This document shows, in pieces, positions 33,166-42,090 of a stretch of DNA of 63,826 nucleotides; position 1 is the stretch's first letter, and each line of letters opens with the position of its first letter. The stretch spans positions 1 through 63,826 of the forward strand of contig REDZ01000076.1 in assembly GCA_007695345.1 (NCBI GenBank), given 5' to 3'. Under the pieces are notes generated by a model. The model was given only the letters and a program-made list of their open reading frames with translations, had not been told where the DNA came from and searched no databases. The translations under genes were made by a program, and so were the position numbers. The stretch is from Paracoccaceae bacterium. Its GTDB lineage: Bacteria; Pseudomonadota; Alphaproteobacteria; Rhodobacterales; Rhodobacteraceae.

Positions 33166-33480
33166 GACCGCCAGCCGATATGGCCCGCAACATCCGGCAC
33201 GAAAGCCGCACCCCGCGCAGATGGCAGAATGCGCCAAGATACCCGATCCTGATCATGCGAAGGCACGAGGCCGGCCCGTGATGGCCCGGGGCGGCAAACG
33301 ACCCCGACATCACCGGAACCGGGGGCGCTACCGGGCACCTGCAACACTCATCCGCAGCCCTTTTGTTACTGATACAGGTACGTGTGCAGCCCGTCATGCA
33401 CGAGCATGAGGCTCTGTTACAGCCGCACAGGGAGAGGATTAAATCTAGCTTTGGTTTATTTGGGGTAAATAAACCTGAGT
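33166..33480. other. intergenic region upstream of the PepSY-like gene
   Basis: No gene with support. The left part is GC-rich; from about 33361 it becomes AT-richer with near-repeats of TGTTAC/GTAACA (33364, 33415) and GTGCA/TGCAC segments, and it ends in the inverted repeat at 33453-33475. It should contain the promoter of the PepSY-like gene and the trpB terminator. Frames here encode only cysteine-rich shadow peptides. Confidence 0.5.
33453..33475. terminator. AT-rich inverted repeat after trpB
   Basis: GGTTTATTT, loop GGGGT, AAATAAACC: nine perfect pairs, five bases past the trpB stop. The stem is A/T-rich, unlike the other hairpins in this region, and no T run follows in the trpB direction, so its role as a terminator is uncertain. 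Confidence 0.45.
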
Positions 33481-34707
33481 TTATGCCCCAAGGTCCACGC
33501 CCAGATGGCGCGCTACGGTAAAGATATCCTTGTCGCCGCGCCCGCACATATTCATCACCAGCAGATGATCGGCAGGCAGTTCCGGCGCGATCTTGAGCAC
33601 ATGTGCCAGCGCGTGGCTGGGCTCCAGCGCGGGGATGATCCCTTCCAGCGCACAGCAGGTCTGGAACGCTGCGAGTGCCTCGTCATCGGTAATCCAGACA
33701 TATTCCGCGCGGCCCATATCCTTCAGCCAGGCATGTTCCGGCCCGATGCCGGGATAATCCAGTCCTGCGCTGATCGAATGCCCTTCAAGGATCTGGCCAT
33801 CGCCATCCTGCAACAGATAGGTGCGGTTGCCATGCAGCACACCCGGCCGGCCCCCGGTCAAAGAGGCGCAATGCTCCATCCGGTCATCGACGCCCTTGCC
33901 CCCGGCCTCGACCCCGATAATGGCCACCTCCTTGTCATCAAGGAACGGGTAGAACAGCCCCATCGCATTCGATCCGCCACCGATGGCCGCAATGATCGTG
34001 TCAGGCAGACGGCCTTCGCGGTCCATGATCTGGGCGCGGGTTTCCTTGCCGATGATCGACTGGAAATCGCGCACCATGGCCGGATAGGGGTGTGGCCCGG
34101 CGACCGTGCCGATGCAATAGAATGTGTCGTGCACATTGGTCACCCAGTCGCGCAGCGCATCATTCATCGCATCCTTCAGCGTGCCCCGGCCCGATTTGAC
34201 CGGCACCACCTCGGCGCCCAGAAGCTTCATGCGGAACACGTTGGGGGCCTGCCGCTCGACATCATGCGCGCCCATATAGACCACGCATTTCAGTCCGAAG
34301 CGCGCGCAGACTGTTGCAGTTGCAACCCCGTGCTGGCCCGCGCCGGTTTCGGCGATGATGCGGGTCTTGCCCATGCGCATTGCCAGCAGGATCTGGCCCA
34401 GCACATTGTTGATCTTGTGCGCACCGGTATGGTTCAGCTCATCACGCTTGAGATAGATCTTCGCGCCGCCGCAGTGCTCGGTCAGCCGCTCGGCGAAATA
34501 GAGCGGCGAGGGGCGACCCACATAATGCGTCCACAGATCATCCATCTGCGCCCAGAATCCGGCATCCTCTTTCGCGCGCGCATACTCGGCTTCCAGCTCC
34601 AGGATCAGCGGCATCAGCGTCTCGGACACGAAGCGTCCGCCATAAATGCCGAAACGCCCCTGCTCATCCGGGCCGGTCAGAAAGGAGTTGATCAGGTCTT
34701 CGGGCAT
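33481..34707 (-). CDS. trpB: tryptophan synthase beta chain
   Basis: A 408-residue PLP enzyme that condenses indole with serine to make tryptophan. The PLP lysine is Lys98 in [11 protein letters not shown], the phosphate-binding loop is [10 protein letters not shown], and [12 protein letters not shown] and [13 protein letters not shown] are as in the family. Neither trpF nor trpA is adjacent in this window; the gene upstream on the strand is an aspartic protease 200 bases away. Confidence 0.97.
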   Translation of the reverse strand: MPEDLINSFLTGPDEQGRFGIYGGRFVSETLMPLILELEAEYARAKEDAGFWAQMDDLWTHYVGRPSPLYFAERLTEHCGGAKIYLKRDELNHTGAHKINNVLGQILLAMRMGKTRIIAETGAGQHGVATATVCARFGLKCVVYMGAHDVERQAPNVFRMKLLGAEVVPVKSGRGTLKDAMNDALRDWVTNVHDTFYCIGTVAGPHPYPAMVRDFQSIIGKETRAQIMDREGRLPDTIIAAIGGGSNAMGLFYPFLDDKEVAIIGVEAGGKGVDDRMEHCASLTGGRPGVLHGNRTYLLQDGDGQILEGHSISAGLDYPGIGPEHAWLKDMGRAEYVWITDDEALAAFQTCCALEGIIPALEPSHALAHVLKIAPELPADHLLVMNMCGRGDKDIFTVARHLGVDLGA

Positions 34708-34907
34708 GGGCTGAGTCCTTTGGCGTGGAATACTGTGGTCCTAACGCGCGCGCGCGCACCCGACAAGGGGCGAGGGCGTCAAATCGTGGGGGTTGGGGCG
34801 CGCGCGCGCCTGCTGCCCCGCCCGCAAGCGGCAAGCAAGCGTGCCCCGCAGGGGCGCGCGCAGCGAGGGTCGGGCGGGCGGGCCGGTTGCGGGCGGGGGG
34901 GCAGGCG

Positions 34908-35492
34908 CTACCGCTCGAGGGTCAGGCGGTCCCCTTCGATGGAGATGCGGGCAAAACGCCGCAAATACCCCATCCCCATCAGAGAGATATCCAACTCGCC
35001 TTCATTGACAAAGGCCGACACATCCGTATCGCGGATCTCCAGCCCGTCATGGGCCAGCACCACCTCATCCAGTGTGACCCGCGCGATCCCGACAACCCCG
35101 TTCGCCGTACGTGCCTGCCCCAGATAGGGCAGCGCCTGCGGGTCAAGACCCACGCGCGCCGCATCGTCCTGCGACAGCACCAGATCGGTCGCGCCGGTAT
35201 CGACGATGAAATCCACCGGCACGCCATTCACATCAAGCCCCAGATGAAAATGCCCGTCGCGCCCCGCGCGCAGCACGACCGAGCCATCGCCCTGAACCAT
35301 GACGGAATTGCCCCCGCGCAAATCCTGCCATAGCCCGTAGCCTGCTGCCACGCCCACGAAAATCAGCCCCCACAAGACAAGCTGGCGCAGGCTCTGTCCG
35401 ATGCCCTGTGTCCGTGCGATCAGAAAATAGCTGATCAGAACAGTGCCCCAGATGCCCAGGTAGAGCAGTCGCATGATCTGATCGCTATCCAT
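34908..35492 (-). CDS. retropepsin-like clan AA aspartic protease (TIGR02281 type)
   Basis: A 194-residue membrane-anchored protease. Two N-terminal hydrophobic helices (about residues 8-25 and 38-52) precede one retropepsin-like domain with the catalytic motif VDTGATDLVLS and the later strand pattern ISLMGMGYLRRF. Single-domain enzymes of this kind act as dimers. The start at 35492 has GAGAGGGGG upstream and removes 21 unrelated residues. Related proteins occur widely in alphaproteobacteria; natural substrates are unknown. Confidence 0.88.
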   Translation of the reverse strand: MDSDQIMRLLYLGIWGTVLISYFLIARTQGIGQSLRQLVLWGLIFVGVAAGYGLWQDLRGGNSVMVQGDGSVVLRAGRDGHFHLGLDVNGVPVDFIVDTGATDLVLSQDDAARVGLDPQALPYLGQARTANGVVGIARVTLDEVVLAHDGLEIRDTDVSAFVNEGELDISLMGMGYLRRFARISIEGDRLTLER

Positions 35493-35551
35493 GATACCCC
35501 CTCTCTGACCCCGACTTATCTGGGGCGCGCGCAGGCCGATACCATTGCTTA

Positions 35552-36718
35552 TCACGTGGCCGTGACATCATGATCGTAGATCCAGCCGAACCGGCGCAGC
35601 GCCGCGCCCGGCATGACATGTCCCGACAGGCGCAGCCCCAGATGCGCCAGCGCCGCGAGCGGCGGGCGCAGATGAAAGTTGCGCGCGTTGCGATTGGCTG
35701 CCGCGATCACGCGCGCCACGCGCACGCCCCGCGCACGGTGCCAGGCGGCAAGCCCGGCCTCCAGCCCCTCTGCCCTGTCCAGCGCGCGGGCCAGCGCAAA
35801 GGCATCTTCCAGCGCCAGATTCGCGCCCTGCGCCATGAAGGGCAGCGTCGGATGCGCCGCATCACCCAGTATCGCGGCCCCGCCCCGGTGCCAGCGCGGG
35901 GCCACCGGATGACGGAACAGCCCCCACAGAAACACCTGATCGACCTGCGCCAGCCAGTCCGGCACCGGCCCGCCGAAGCCTGCAAAGGCACCAGCAAGAT
36001 GTTCGGGGCGGTCGCGATGATGCCAGCCTTCGGCGGCCCAGTCGCGGCGCTCTTCGACCGCAACGATATTGCGCAGCGCGCCACCGCGGAGCGGATAGCT
36101 GACCAGATGCCGTCCCGGCCCCATGAAGACCTGCGCCTCTGCCGCGTCGCCGGGCGCACCGGGGATCAGCGCCCGCCATGCCACCTGGCCCGTGAAAAAG
36201 GGCGCCTCGGGCGGGGTGCCCAGAACCGCCGGGCGCAGAACCGAATGCACCCCGTCCGCGCCGACCACCAGGTCGGCACGCAGCGTTTCAACCGCGCCCA
36301 GCGCGACCGCAGGTCGCGCCGCCGTCATGTCAACCGAAGTGACAGCAGCACCGAACTGCACCTCGACATCCGCCAGCGCCCCCTGCAACACGCTGATCAG
36401 ATCGGCGCGGTGGATCAGGTGAAAGCCCGCGCCATCCTGCGGCTGCGCCATCCGCAGCACCTGCGCGCCAGTGTCGCCTGCGCGCAGCACCACGGCCCGG
36501 CTGCGCTGCGCAGCCTGCGCCAGCGCCGCCCCCTGCCCCAGCGCTGCGATCACGCGCGCTCCATTGGGGCTGATCTGCAGCCCGGCGCCGACCTCGTGAA
36601 ACCCGTCGGCCTGTTCCAGCAGTCGCACCGACGCCCCGCGCTGCGACAGCGCTGCTGCCGTGGCCAGCCCCGCAACACCGCCCCCCACGACCAGCACATC
36701 CAGACCGCGCAACTGCAT
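35552..36718 (-). CDS. FAD-dependent aromatic-type monooxygenase
   Basis: A 388-residue group A flavoprotein monooxygenase. The FAD dinucleotide loop is VVGGGVAGLATAAALSQRG, the DG motif is LVVGADGVHSVLR and the GD motif is ILGDAAHPTLPFMAQGANL. The closest known activities are salicylate or 3-hydroxybenzoate hydroxylases; the substrate cannot be read from sequence, and no aromatic pathway genes surround it. The ATG at 36718 lies after a G-rich ribosome binding site; 20 extra codons upstream have no similarity. Confidence 0.88.
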   Translation of the reverse strand: MQLRGLDVLVVGGGVAGLATAAALSQRGASVRLLEQADGFHEVGAGLQISPNGARVIAALGQGAALAQAAQRSRAVVLRAGDTGAQVLRMAQPQDGAGFHLIHRADLISVLQGALADVEVQFGAAVTSVDMTAARPAVALGAVETLRADLVVGADGVHSVLRPAVLGTPPEAPFFTGQVAWRALIPGAPGDAAEAQVFMGPGRHLVSYPLRGGALRNIVAVEERRDWAAEGWHHRDRPEHLAGAFAGFGGPVPDWLAQVDQVFLWGLFRHPVAPRWHRGGAAILGDAAHPTLPFMAQGANLALEDAFALARALDRAEGLEAGLAAWHRARGVRVARVIAAANRNARNFHLRPPLAALAHLGLRLSGHVMPGAALRRFGWIYDHDVTAT

Positions 36719-36799
36719 CACAGCCCCCCGGACAGACAAACACCGGGCGAAGCCCGGTGCCTTGGTCTGATCTTGCAAGGGGCCGGGCGCGCCGCAGGC

Positions 36800-37222
36800 T
36801 CAGTCGTCGCGATGAACACGCTCATTGCGCTCATGCGCTTCCTGGGCCTGCAGGGTCATGGTCGCGATGGGGCGCGCATCCAGCCGCTTCAGCGAAATCC
36901 GCTCGCCCGTCACCTCGCAATAGCCGAATTCGCCATTCTCGATCCGGCGCAGCGCGGCGTCGATCTTCGAGATCAGCTTGCGCTGCCGGTCGCGGGTGCG
37001 CAGTTCCAGCGCGCGATCCGTCTCCTCAGAGGCGCGGTCGGCAATGTCCGGGATGTTGCGGCTGGAATTGGCCAGCTCTGCCAGCGTTTCCTGCGATCCC
37101 TTGAGGATATCTTCCTTCCAGACCATCAGCTTGCGGCGAAAATATTCAACCTGCCGCTCATTCATGAACGGCTCATCCTCGGCCGGTCGATAATCTTCAG
37201 GAAGGAAAATTTCCGGTTTCAT
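36800..37222 (-). CDS. dksA: RNA polymerase-binding transcription factor DksA
   Basis: A 140-residue DksA that enters the RNA polymerase secondary channel and works with ppGpp. The coiled-coil tip region reads IPDIADRASEETDRALELR and carries the acidic Asp pair. The zinc-finger region GYCEVTGERISLKRLDARP retains only one cysteine; the other three ligand positions are Thr, Thr and Ala-type residues, as in other alphaproteobacterial DksA proteins. I chose the ATG at 37222 (GAGGAG upstream); an ATG 16 codons upstream at 37270 (AGGTGA) is also possible. Confidence 0.92.
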   Translation of the reverse strand: MKPEIFLPEDYRPAEDEPFMNERQVEYFRRKLMVWKEDILKGSQETLAELANSSRNIPDIADRASEETDRALELRTRDRQRKLISKIDAALRRIENGEFGYCEVTGERISLKRLDARPIATMTLQAQEAHERNERVHRDD

Positions 37223-37446
37223 GCCCCGCTCCTCATTATCGGATTGGTCATAGGTGCTCAGGTTGCCCATCGCGATTCACCTATCTGTCGTTCTTGCGGC
37301 TGCGATAGCGGATGGACTGCATATTGTCACGCCCTTTCGCGCGACTGCACAAAACAGACAAGGGTCTGCGCTTGTCCACAGACAGTTCGCAGGCTAGGTT
37401 GCCCATGACCCGACATTTTGCGTAGCCCATTGCGAAAGTCTGCCTG

Positions 37447-38289
37447 ATGCGTTTCACCTCGACCCAGGGTTACATTGCCAGTGACGATTTGCAGATCGCG
37501 GTGAATGCCGCGATCACGCTGGAGCGTCCGCTGCTGGTCAAGGGTGAACCCGGCACCGGCAAGACCGAACTGGCCCGCCAGATCGCGGGCGCGCTGGGGC
37601 TGCCGATGCTGGAATGGTCGATCAAGTCGACCACCCGCGCGCAGCAGGGGCTCTATGAATACGATGCCGTCTCGCGCCTGCGCGACAGCCAGTTGGGTGA
37701 TGCGCGCGTGGGCGATGTGCGCAACTACATCCGCAAGGGCAAGCTGTGGCAGGCATTCGAGGCCGAGGGCCGCGTGGTCCTGCTGATCGATGAGATCGAC
37801 AAGGCCGATATCGAGTTTCCGAATGATCTGCTGCAGGAACTCGACCGCATGGAATTCTTCGTCTATGAAACGGGCGAGACGATACAGGCTAGGCATCGCC
37901 CCATTGTCATCATCACCTCGAACAATGAAAAGGACCTGCCCGACGCCTTTTTGCGGCGCTGCTTCTTTCACTATATCCGCTTTCCCGACATCGAGACGCT
38001 GAAAGCGATTGTCGAGGTGCATTTCCCCGGCATCAAGCCGAAGCTTCTGACAACGGCGCTGACCCAGTTCTTTGAATTGCGCGAGACACCGGGGCTGCGC
38101 AAGAAGCCCTCGACCTCGGAAGTGCTGGACTGGCTGAAACTGCTGCTGGCCGAGGATCTTGCGCCCGAGGATCTGGCGCGCGACGGGCGCGACGCCCTGC
38201 CGCACCTGCATGGCGCGCTTCTCAAGAACGAGCAGGATGTGCATATGTTCGAACGCCTTGCCTTCATGGCGCGGCGCCAGGGCCGCTGA
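37447..38289 (+). CDS. MoxR-family AAA ATPase
   Basis: A 280-residue MoxR/CoxD-type ATPase. Walker A is VKGEPGTGKTELA, Walker B is VVLLIDEIDKAD, sensor 1 is IITSNNEKDLPDAFLRRC. MoxR proteins act as chaperones that activate partner proteins, usually with a VWA-domain protein encoded nearby; here the VWA gene is at 40294 in the same direction. It is the first gene of that run and starts 176 bases from divergent dksA. Confidence 0.93.
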   Translation: MRFTSTQGYIASDDLQIAVNAAITLERPLLVKGEPGTGKTELARQIAGALGLPMLEWSIKSTTRAQQGLYEYDAVSRLRDSQLGDARVGDVRNYIRKGKLWQAFEAEGRVVLLIDEIDKADIEFPNDLLQELDRMEFFVYETGETIQARHRPIVIITSNNEKDLPDAFLRRCFFHYIRFPDIETLKAIVEVHFPGIKPKLLTTALTQFFELRETPGLRKKPSTSEVLDWLKLLLAEDLAPEDLARDGRDALPHLHGALLKNEQDVHMFERLAFMARRQGR

Positions 38290-38301
38290 AAGAGAGGTTT
38301 C

Positions 38302-38748
38302 ATGAGCATCGAGATCCGGCCCGTCATGCCATCGGAAAAGCCGCAATGGGCGCAGCTCTGGTATGCGTATCTCGATTTCTATGACACCACCCTGCCGCTG
38401 CAGGTCTATGACGCGACATTCGAGGCGCTGTTTTCCGACAGCCCATACAGCCCGACCGGCCTGTTGGCCTGGGCGGACGGGCAGGCCGTGGGTCTGGTGC
38501 ATTTCCTGTTTCACCAGCATTGCTGGCGGCCCGAGGGGATCTGTTATCTGCAGGATCTGTTCGTCGATGACGCGCATCGCGCGCGCGGAATCGGGCGCAA
38601 GCTGATCACGGCTGTCTATGACGCCGCCGATCTGCGCGGGGTCGAGGGCGTGTATTGGCTGACGCAGGATTTCAATGCCGATGCCCGCCGATTGTATGAC
38701 CGCGTGGGCGAACAGACACCCTTCATCAAATATGTGCGTCCGACATGA
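38302..38748 (+). CDS. GNAT-family acetyltransferase
   Basis: A 148-residue GNAT enzyme. The acetyl-CoA loop is visible as LFVDDAHRARGIGRKLI (Q/R-x-x-G-x-G/A pattern), followed by the usual terminal segment FNADARRLYDRVGEQTPFIKY. GAGAGG precedes the start. It lies 12 bases after the MoxR gene and overlaps the next gene by ATGA. The acceptor substrate is unknown; small polyamine- or amino-acid-type acceptors are usual for this size. Confidence 0.9.
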   Translation: MSIEIRPVMPSEKPQWAQLWYAYLDFYDTTLPLQVYDATFEALFSDSPYSPTGLLAWADGQAVGLVHFLFHQHCWRPEGICYLQDLFVDDAHRARGIGRKLITAVYDAADLRGVEGVYWLTQDFNADARRLYDRVGEQTPFIKYVRPT

Positions 38749-40109
38749 AGGGGCCTGCGATCCTTGCCCTGGCACTGGCGCTTGGCGCCTGCGCCGCGGC
38801 GCCGCCCCCGCCTGTTGCGACCCGCGCGCCCGTCGATCTGGCCGCGCAACGGCCTGAAATCAGTTCGCGCGCATTGTTCGGCGCGCCCAATCCGTTTCCA
38901 CCCCAGCGCCACAATGCCCAGATCGCCCAGGATATTCTGGAATTGGGCTTTCGTCTGGAATCGGGGCGTGACCTGCCCGTCTTCTCGCGGTTCGAGGGGC
39001 CGGTGGGGCTGCGCCTGCAAGGCCAGATCCCGCCCCTTGGCGTGATCGAGACTGACCGCCTGATCGAGCGGATGCGCCGCGAGGCCGGGCTGGATATCCG
39101 CCGGGGCAATGCCCCGTCCATGATCACGGTCGAATTCGTGCCGCGCGCACCGATGCGTCAGCTTGTGCCCTCGGCTGCCTGTTTCGTTGTGCCCAATGTC
39201 GAGAGCTGGGCGGAATTCCTCGCCGCGCCGCGTTCCTCCGATCTGGACTGGACGCGCGTTGCGCAGCGCGAGACTGTGCTGGTCATCGTGCCTGCCGATA
39301 CCACCGTGCAGGAAATGCGCGATTGCCTGCATGAAGAAGTGGCGCAGGCGATGGGGCCGCTGAATGACCTGTTCCGCATTGGCGAAACCGTCATGAATGA
39401 CGACAATTTCCAGACCGCGCTGACCGGCTTTGACATGCTGGTGCTGCGGGTCTGGAACGACCCCGCGCTGCGCCCCGGCATGACGCGCGAACAGGTGGCC
39501 GCGCGGCTGCCCGCAATCCTTGCGCGGCTGAACCCGCGCGGGCAGCGCGCAGGCCCGCCGCTGGATCCAGTGCCCACGCCGCGCGCCTGGACTGTGGCGG
39601 TAGAGACGGCGCTGGGCACCCCGCGCCGGTCGCGCGCGCATGCGCTGGCACAGGACGCGCTGGGAATTGCCGTGCGCGCGGGCTGGCGCGATGAGCGGCT
39701 GGCGCTGGCGCTGTTTCTGAGCGCGCGTTTCGCGCCCGAGGGCGATGGTCAGCGCGCTGTCGCCGCCCTGACACAGGCCGCGCAGCTATACGGCGCGCGC
39801 GCGGGCGGCGACGTGCCGCGCGCGCATGTCGAACTGCATCTGGCCGCGCAGGCGCTGGCCAGTGGGCAGACCGATCTGGTGCTGCGCCTGACCGACAGCG
39901 CCATGCCGCCTGCGCGGCGTAGTGAGAACGGCGCGCTGCTGTCATCGCTGATGCTGCTGCGCGCCGAGGCGCTGGAGCAACTGGACCGCGAGGCAGAAGC
40001 GGCGCGCCTGCGCCGGCAGGCCGCGCCTTTTGCAGTTTTCGGTTTCGGGTCCGAGGCGGCGGCGATAGACAGGCGCAACGAGATTGCCGCATTGGTGCGG
40101 CGCGACTGA
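38745..40109 (+). CDS. DUF2927 lipoprotein
   Basis: A 454-residue predicted lipoprotein (lipobox LGAC with Cys16). The middle contains the DUF2927 region with ECxHE-like residues visible as RDCLHEEVAQAMGPLNDL, which resembles a degenerate zinc-protease helix, followed by FRIGETVMNDDNF and TGFDMLVLRVWNDPALRPGM. The C-terminal ~150 residues are helical and could be TPR-like. It overlaps the GNAT gene by ATGA and is followed by a small membrane protein and the VWA gene. Protease activity is only a possibility. Confidence 0.82.
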   Translation: MKGPAILALALALGACAAAPPPPVATRAPVDLAAQRPEISSRALFGAPNPFPPQRHNAQIAQDILELGFRLESGRDLPVFSRFEGPVGLRLQGQIPPLGVIETDRLIERMRREAGLDIRRGNAPSMITVEFVPRAPMRQLVPSAACFVVPNVESWAEFLAAPRSSDLDWTRVAQRETVLVIVPADTTVQEMRDCLHEEVAQAMGPLNDLFRIGETVMNDDNFQTALTGFDMLVLRVWNDPALRPGMTREQVAARLPAILARLNPRGQRAGPPLDPVPTPRAWTVAVETALGTPRRSRAHALAQDALGIAVRAGWRDERLALALFLSARFAPEGDGQRAVAALTQAAQLYGARAGGDVPRAHVELHLAAQALASGQTDLVLRLTDSAMPPARRSENGALLSSLMLLRAEALEQLDREAEAARLRRQAAPFAVFGFGSEAAAIDRRNEIAALVRRD

Positions 40110-40121
40110 TCGAGAGCAGAG

Positions 40122-40286
40122 ATGATCATACTTCTGGGCATGCTGGGCGGCGGCTACTGGGGCTATGCCTCGGCGCGCAAGCAGGGTGGCGACCGCAAGG
40201 ACATGGCGCAATATGCGGCCGTGGGTCTGATCGTGGGGGGGCTGGTGGGCCTGTTCGTCACGATCGCGGTCGAGTATTCGTTCTAG
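40122..40286 (+). CDS. 54-residue membrane protein
   Basis: A short gene: ATG at 40122 after GAGAGCAGAG, stop TAG at 40284-40286. The product starts MIILLGMLGGGYWGYASARK, has a charged stretch (KQGGDRKD) and a second hydrophobic helix (AAVGLIVGGLVGLFVTIAV). This gives two helices with a short loop. It fits exactly between the DUF2927 lipoprotein (12-base gap) and the VWA gene (7-base gap), with consistent codon use, so it is probably a real member of the locus. No family is recognised. Confidence 0.72.
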   Translation: MIILLGMLGGGYWGYASARKQGGDRKDMAQYAAVGLIVGGLVGLFVTIAVEYSF

Positions 40287-40293
40287 CGCGGCC

Positions 40294-41478
40294 ATGTTCC
40301 TGCCCTTCTTCGCAGCGCTGCGCGACCATGAGGTGCCGGTATCGCTACGCGAATACCTGAGCTTTCTGGGCGCTGTGCAGGCGGGGCTGGTGACCTATGA
40401 TATCGAGGGGTTCTATTACCTGGCGCGCACTGCCATGGTGAAGGATGAGCGTCATCTGGACCGCTTTGACCGCGCCTTTGCCACTGCTTTCAAGGGGCTG
40501 GAGGAGATCAGCCTGGATCAGATGATCGCGCGTCTGGACCTGCCGCGCGACTGGCTGGAAAAGCTGGCCGAGAAAAGCCTGTCCCCCGAAGAGCGCGCGC
40601 AGATCGAGGCGCTGGGCGGGTTCGACAAACTGATGGAAACGCTGAAACAGCGGCTGAAAGAGCAGCAGGGCCGCCATCAGGGGGGCAACAAATGGATCGG
40701 GACAGCCGGAACCTCGCCCTTCGGGGCGTATGGCGACAACCCCGAAGGCGTGCGCATCGGGCAGGAAGAATCGCGCCATCGCCGCGCGGTCAAGGTCTGG
40801 GACAAGCGCGCTTTCCGCAATCTTGATGAGTCCGTGGAACTGGGCACCCGCACTATCAAGGTCGCACTGAAACGGCTGCGCCGCTGGGCGCGGGACGGGG
40901 CCGCGCAAGAGCTTGATCTGGATGGCACGATCCGGTCCACCGCGGAACAGGGCTGGCTGGATGTCCGCACCCGGCCAGAGCGAAGAAACGCCGTCAAGGT
41001 GCTGCTTTTGCTGGATATCGGCGGGTCGATGGATGACCATGTGCGCGCGGTCGAAGAATTGTTCAGCGCCGCGAAATCCGAATTCAAGCATCTGGAACAT
41101 TATTATTTCCACAACTGCCTGTATGAATTCGTCTGGCGCGACAATGCCCGGCGCTGGACCGAGCGGTTGCCCACATGGGACCTGCTGCGCCTGTATGGCA
41201 GCGACTGGAAATGCATTTTCGTGGGTGATGCGGCGATGTCGCCCTATGAAATCCTGTATCCCGGCGGCGCGAATGAGCATTGGAACGCCGAAGCGGGTCA
41301 GGTCTGGCTGGAACGTGCCCGTGCGCAATGGCCCGATCATCTGTGGATCAACCCCACCCGTCAGGATCACTGGAAATATACCCAGTCCATCGGCCTGATC
41401 GACGAGATATTCGAGGGCCGGATGGTGCCGATGACGCTTGAAGGTTTATCCCGCGGGATCAGGGAGTTGGGGCGCTAG
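40294..41478 (+). CDS. VWA-domain protein, CoxE-like partner of MoxR
   Basis: A 394-residue soluble protein. The C-terminal VWA domain has a MIDAS-type metal site starting VLLLLDIGGSMDDH, in which the first MIDAS serine is replaced by glycine, as is usual in this group. The N-terminal ~200 residues are helical with a charged central stretch (RLKEQQGRHQGG). MoxR-VWA pairs act together in maturation of metalloenzymes or stress complexes; the substrate complex is not evident here. Last gene of the run that starts with moxR at 37447. Confidence 0.92.
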   Translation: MFLPFFAALRDHEVPVSLREYLSFLGAVQAGLVTYDIEGFYYLARTAMVKDERHLDRFDRAFATAFKGLEEISLDQMIARLDLPRDWLEKLAEKSLSPEERAQIEALGGFDKLMETLKQRLKEQQGRHQGGNKWIGTAGTSPFGAYGDNPEGVRIGQEESRHRRAVKVWDKRAFRNLDESVELGTRTIKVALKRLRRWARDGAAQELDLDGTIRSTAEQGWLDVRTRPERRNAVKVLLLLDIGGSMDDHVRAVEELFSAAKSEFKHLEHYYFHNCLYEFVWRDNARRWTERLPTWDLLRLYGSDWKCIFVGDAAMSPYEILYPGGANEHWNAEAGQVWLERARAQWPDHLWINPTRQDHWKYTQSIGLIDEIFEGRMVPMTLEGLSRGIRELGR

Positions 41479-41631
41479 CTTCACGTGATTTGCCTGAGAT
41501 TCTGCCTACAACAACATGATGAATCAGCATTTTTCCGCCGACCCGTTTGCAAGCCGGGGGCCGCGCTCTTAGGTCTGAGCTTGGCGCTGGGTGAGGCACC
41601 CGGCGCGGCAGAAACAGACAGGAGAACCTCA

Positions 41632-42036
41632 ATGGCACTGAACCGCCTTCTTGCAACGACCATCCTCGCGGCCGGGCTGGTGGCCACCCCGTTCCTCGCC
41701 ACGCAGGCCGAGGCACAGGACATGACCCCCGACGCACCCGCCGCAGGGCCGGGGGCTGAGCTCGCTGCAGATGAAGCGATGGTCGATGCCTTCATCACGG
41801 CAGCCCTGGCCGTTGCCGAAACGCGCGAGCAGTATATGGCGCAGCTTGAAGCCACGACCGACGAAGAAGAGCAGATGGCCATTGTGCAGGAAGCCGATGC
41901 CGCCATCCTGCAGGTCGTCGAGGAATCGCCCGACATCACGGTTGATGAATATATTGCAATCGGTGAAGCTGCATCGCAGGATCCCGATCTTGCAGCCGAG
42001 ATTGATGCGCGCTTTGCCGAAGCCCATGGCGGCTGA
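41632..42036 (+). CDS. exported DUF4168 protein
   Basis: A 134-residue protein with a Sec signal (ATTILAAGLVATPFLATQAEA) and one DUF4168 helical domain: FITAALAVAETREQYMAQLE, then TVDEYIAIGEAASQDPDL. AGGAG precedes the ATG; the open frame extends 49 codons upstream without similarity. DUF4168 proteins are periplasmic or secreted and of unknown function. A strong terminator follows. Confidence 0.85.
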   Translation: MALNRLLATTILAAGLVATPFLATQAEAQDMTPDAPAAGPGAELAADEAMVDAFITAALAVAETREQYMAQLEATTDEEEQMAIVQEADAAILQVVEESPDITVDEYIAIGEAASQDPDLAAEIDARFAEAHGG

Positions 42037-42060
42037 GGCAGCGACTGATCCCGCAAAGAG

Positions 42061-42090
42061 CGCCGGGGCCTTGCGGCCCCGGCGTTTTTT
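42061..42090 (+). terminator. rho-independent terminator
   Basis: CGCCGGGGCC, loop TTGC, GGCCCCGGCG, then six T. A textbook terminator for the DUF4168 gene. The cyclophilin stop on the other strand begins at the last T. Confidence 0.92.

Noticed and set aside
33166-33480. Cys-rich small peptide (MTGCTRTCISNK...) upstream of the PepSY-like gene
   Set aside because: No ribosome binding site, and the frame simply extends through the PepSY-like gene in another phase.
34745-34905. Alternating CG tracts upstream of trpB as a Z-DNA or regulatory element
   Set aside because: CGCGCG runs are common throughout this GC-rich sequence, and nothing distinguishes these.
35570-37408. 612-codon plus-strand frame spanning the FAD monooxygenase and dksA
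   Set aside because: Runs across two real genes on the other strand and shows no domain.
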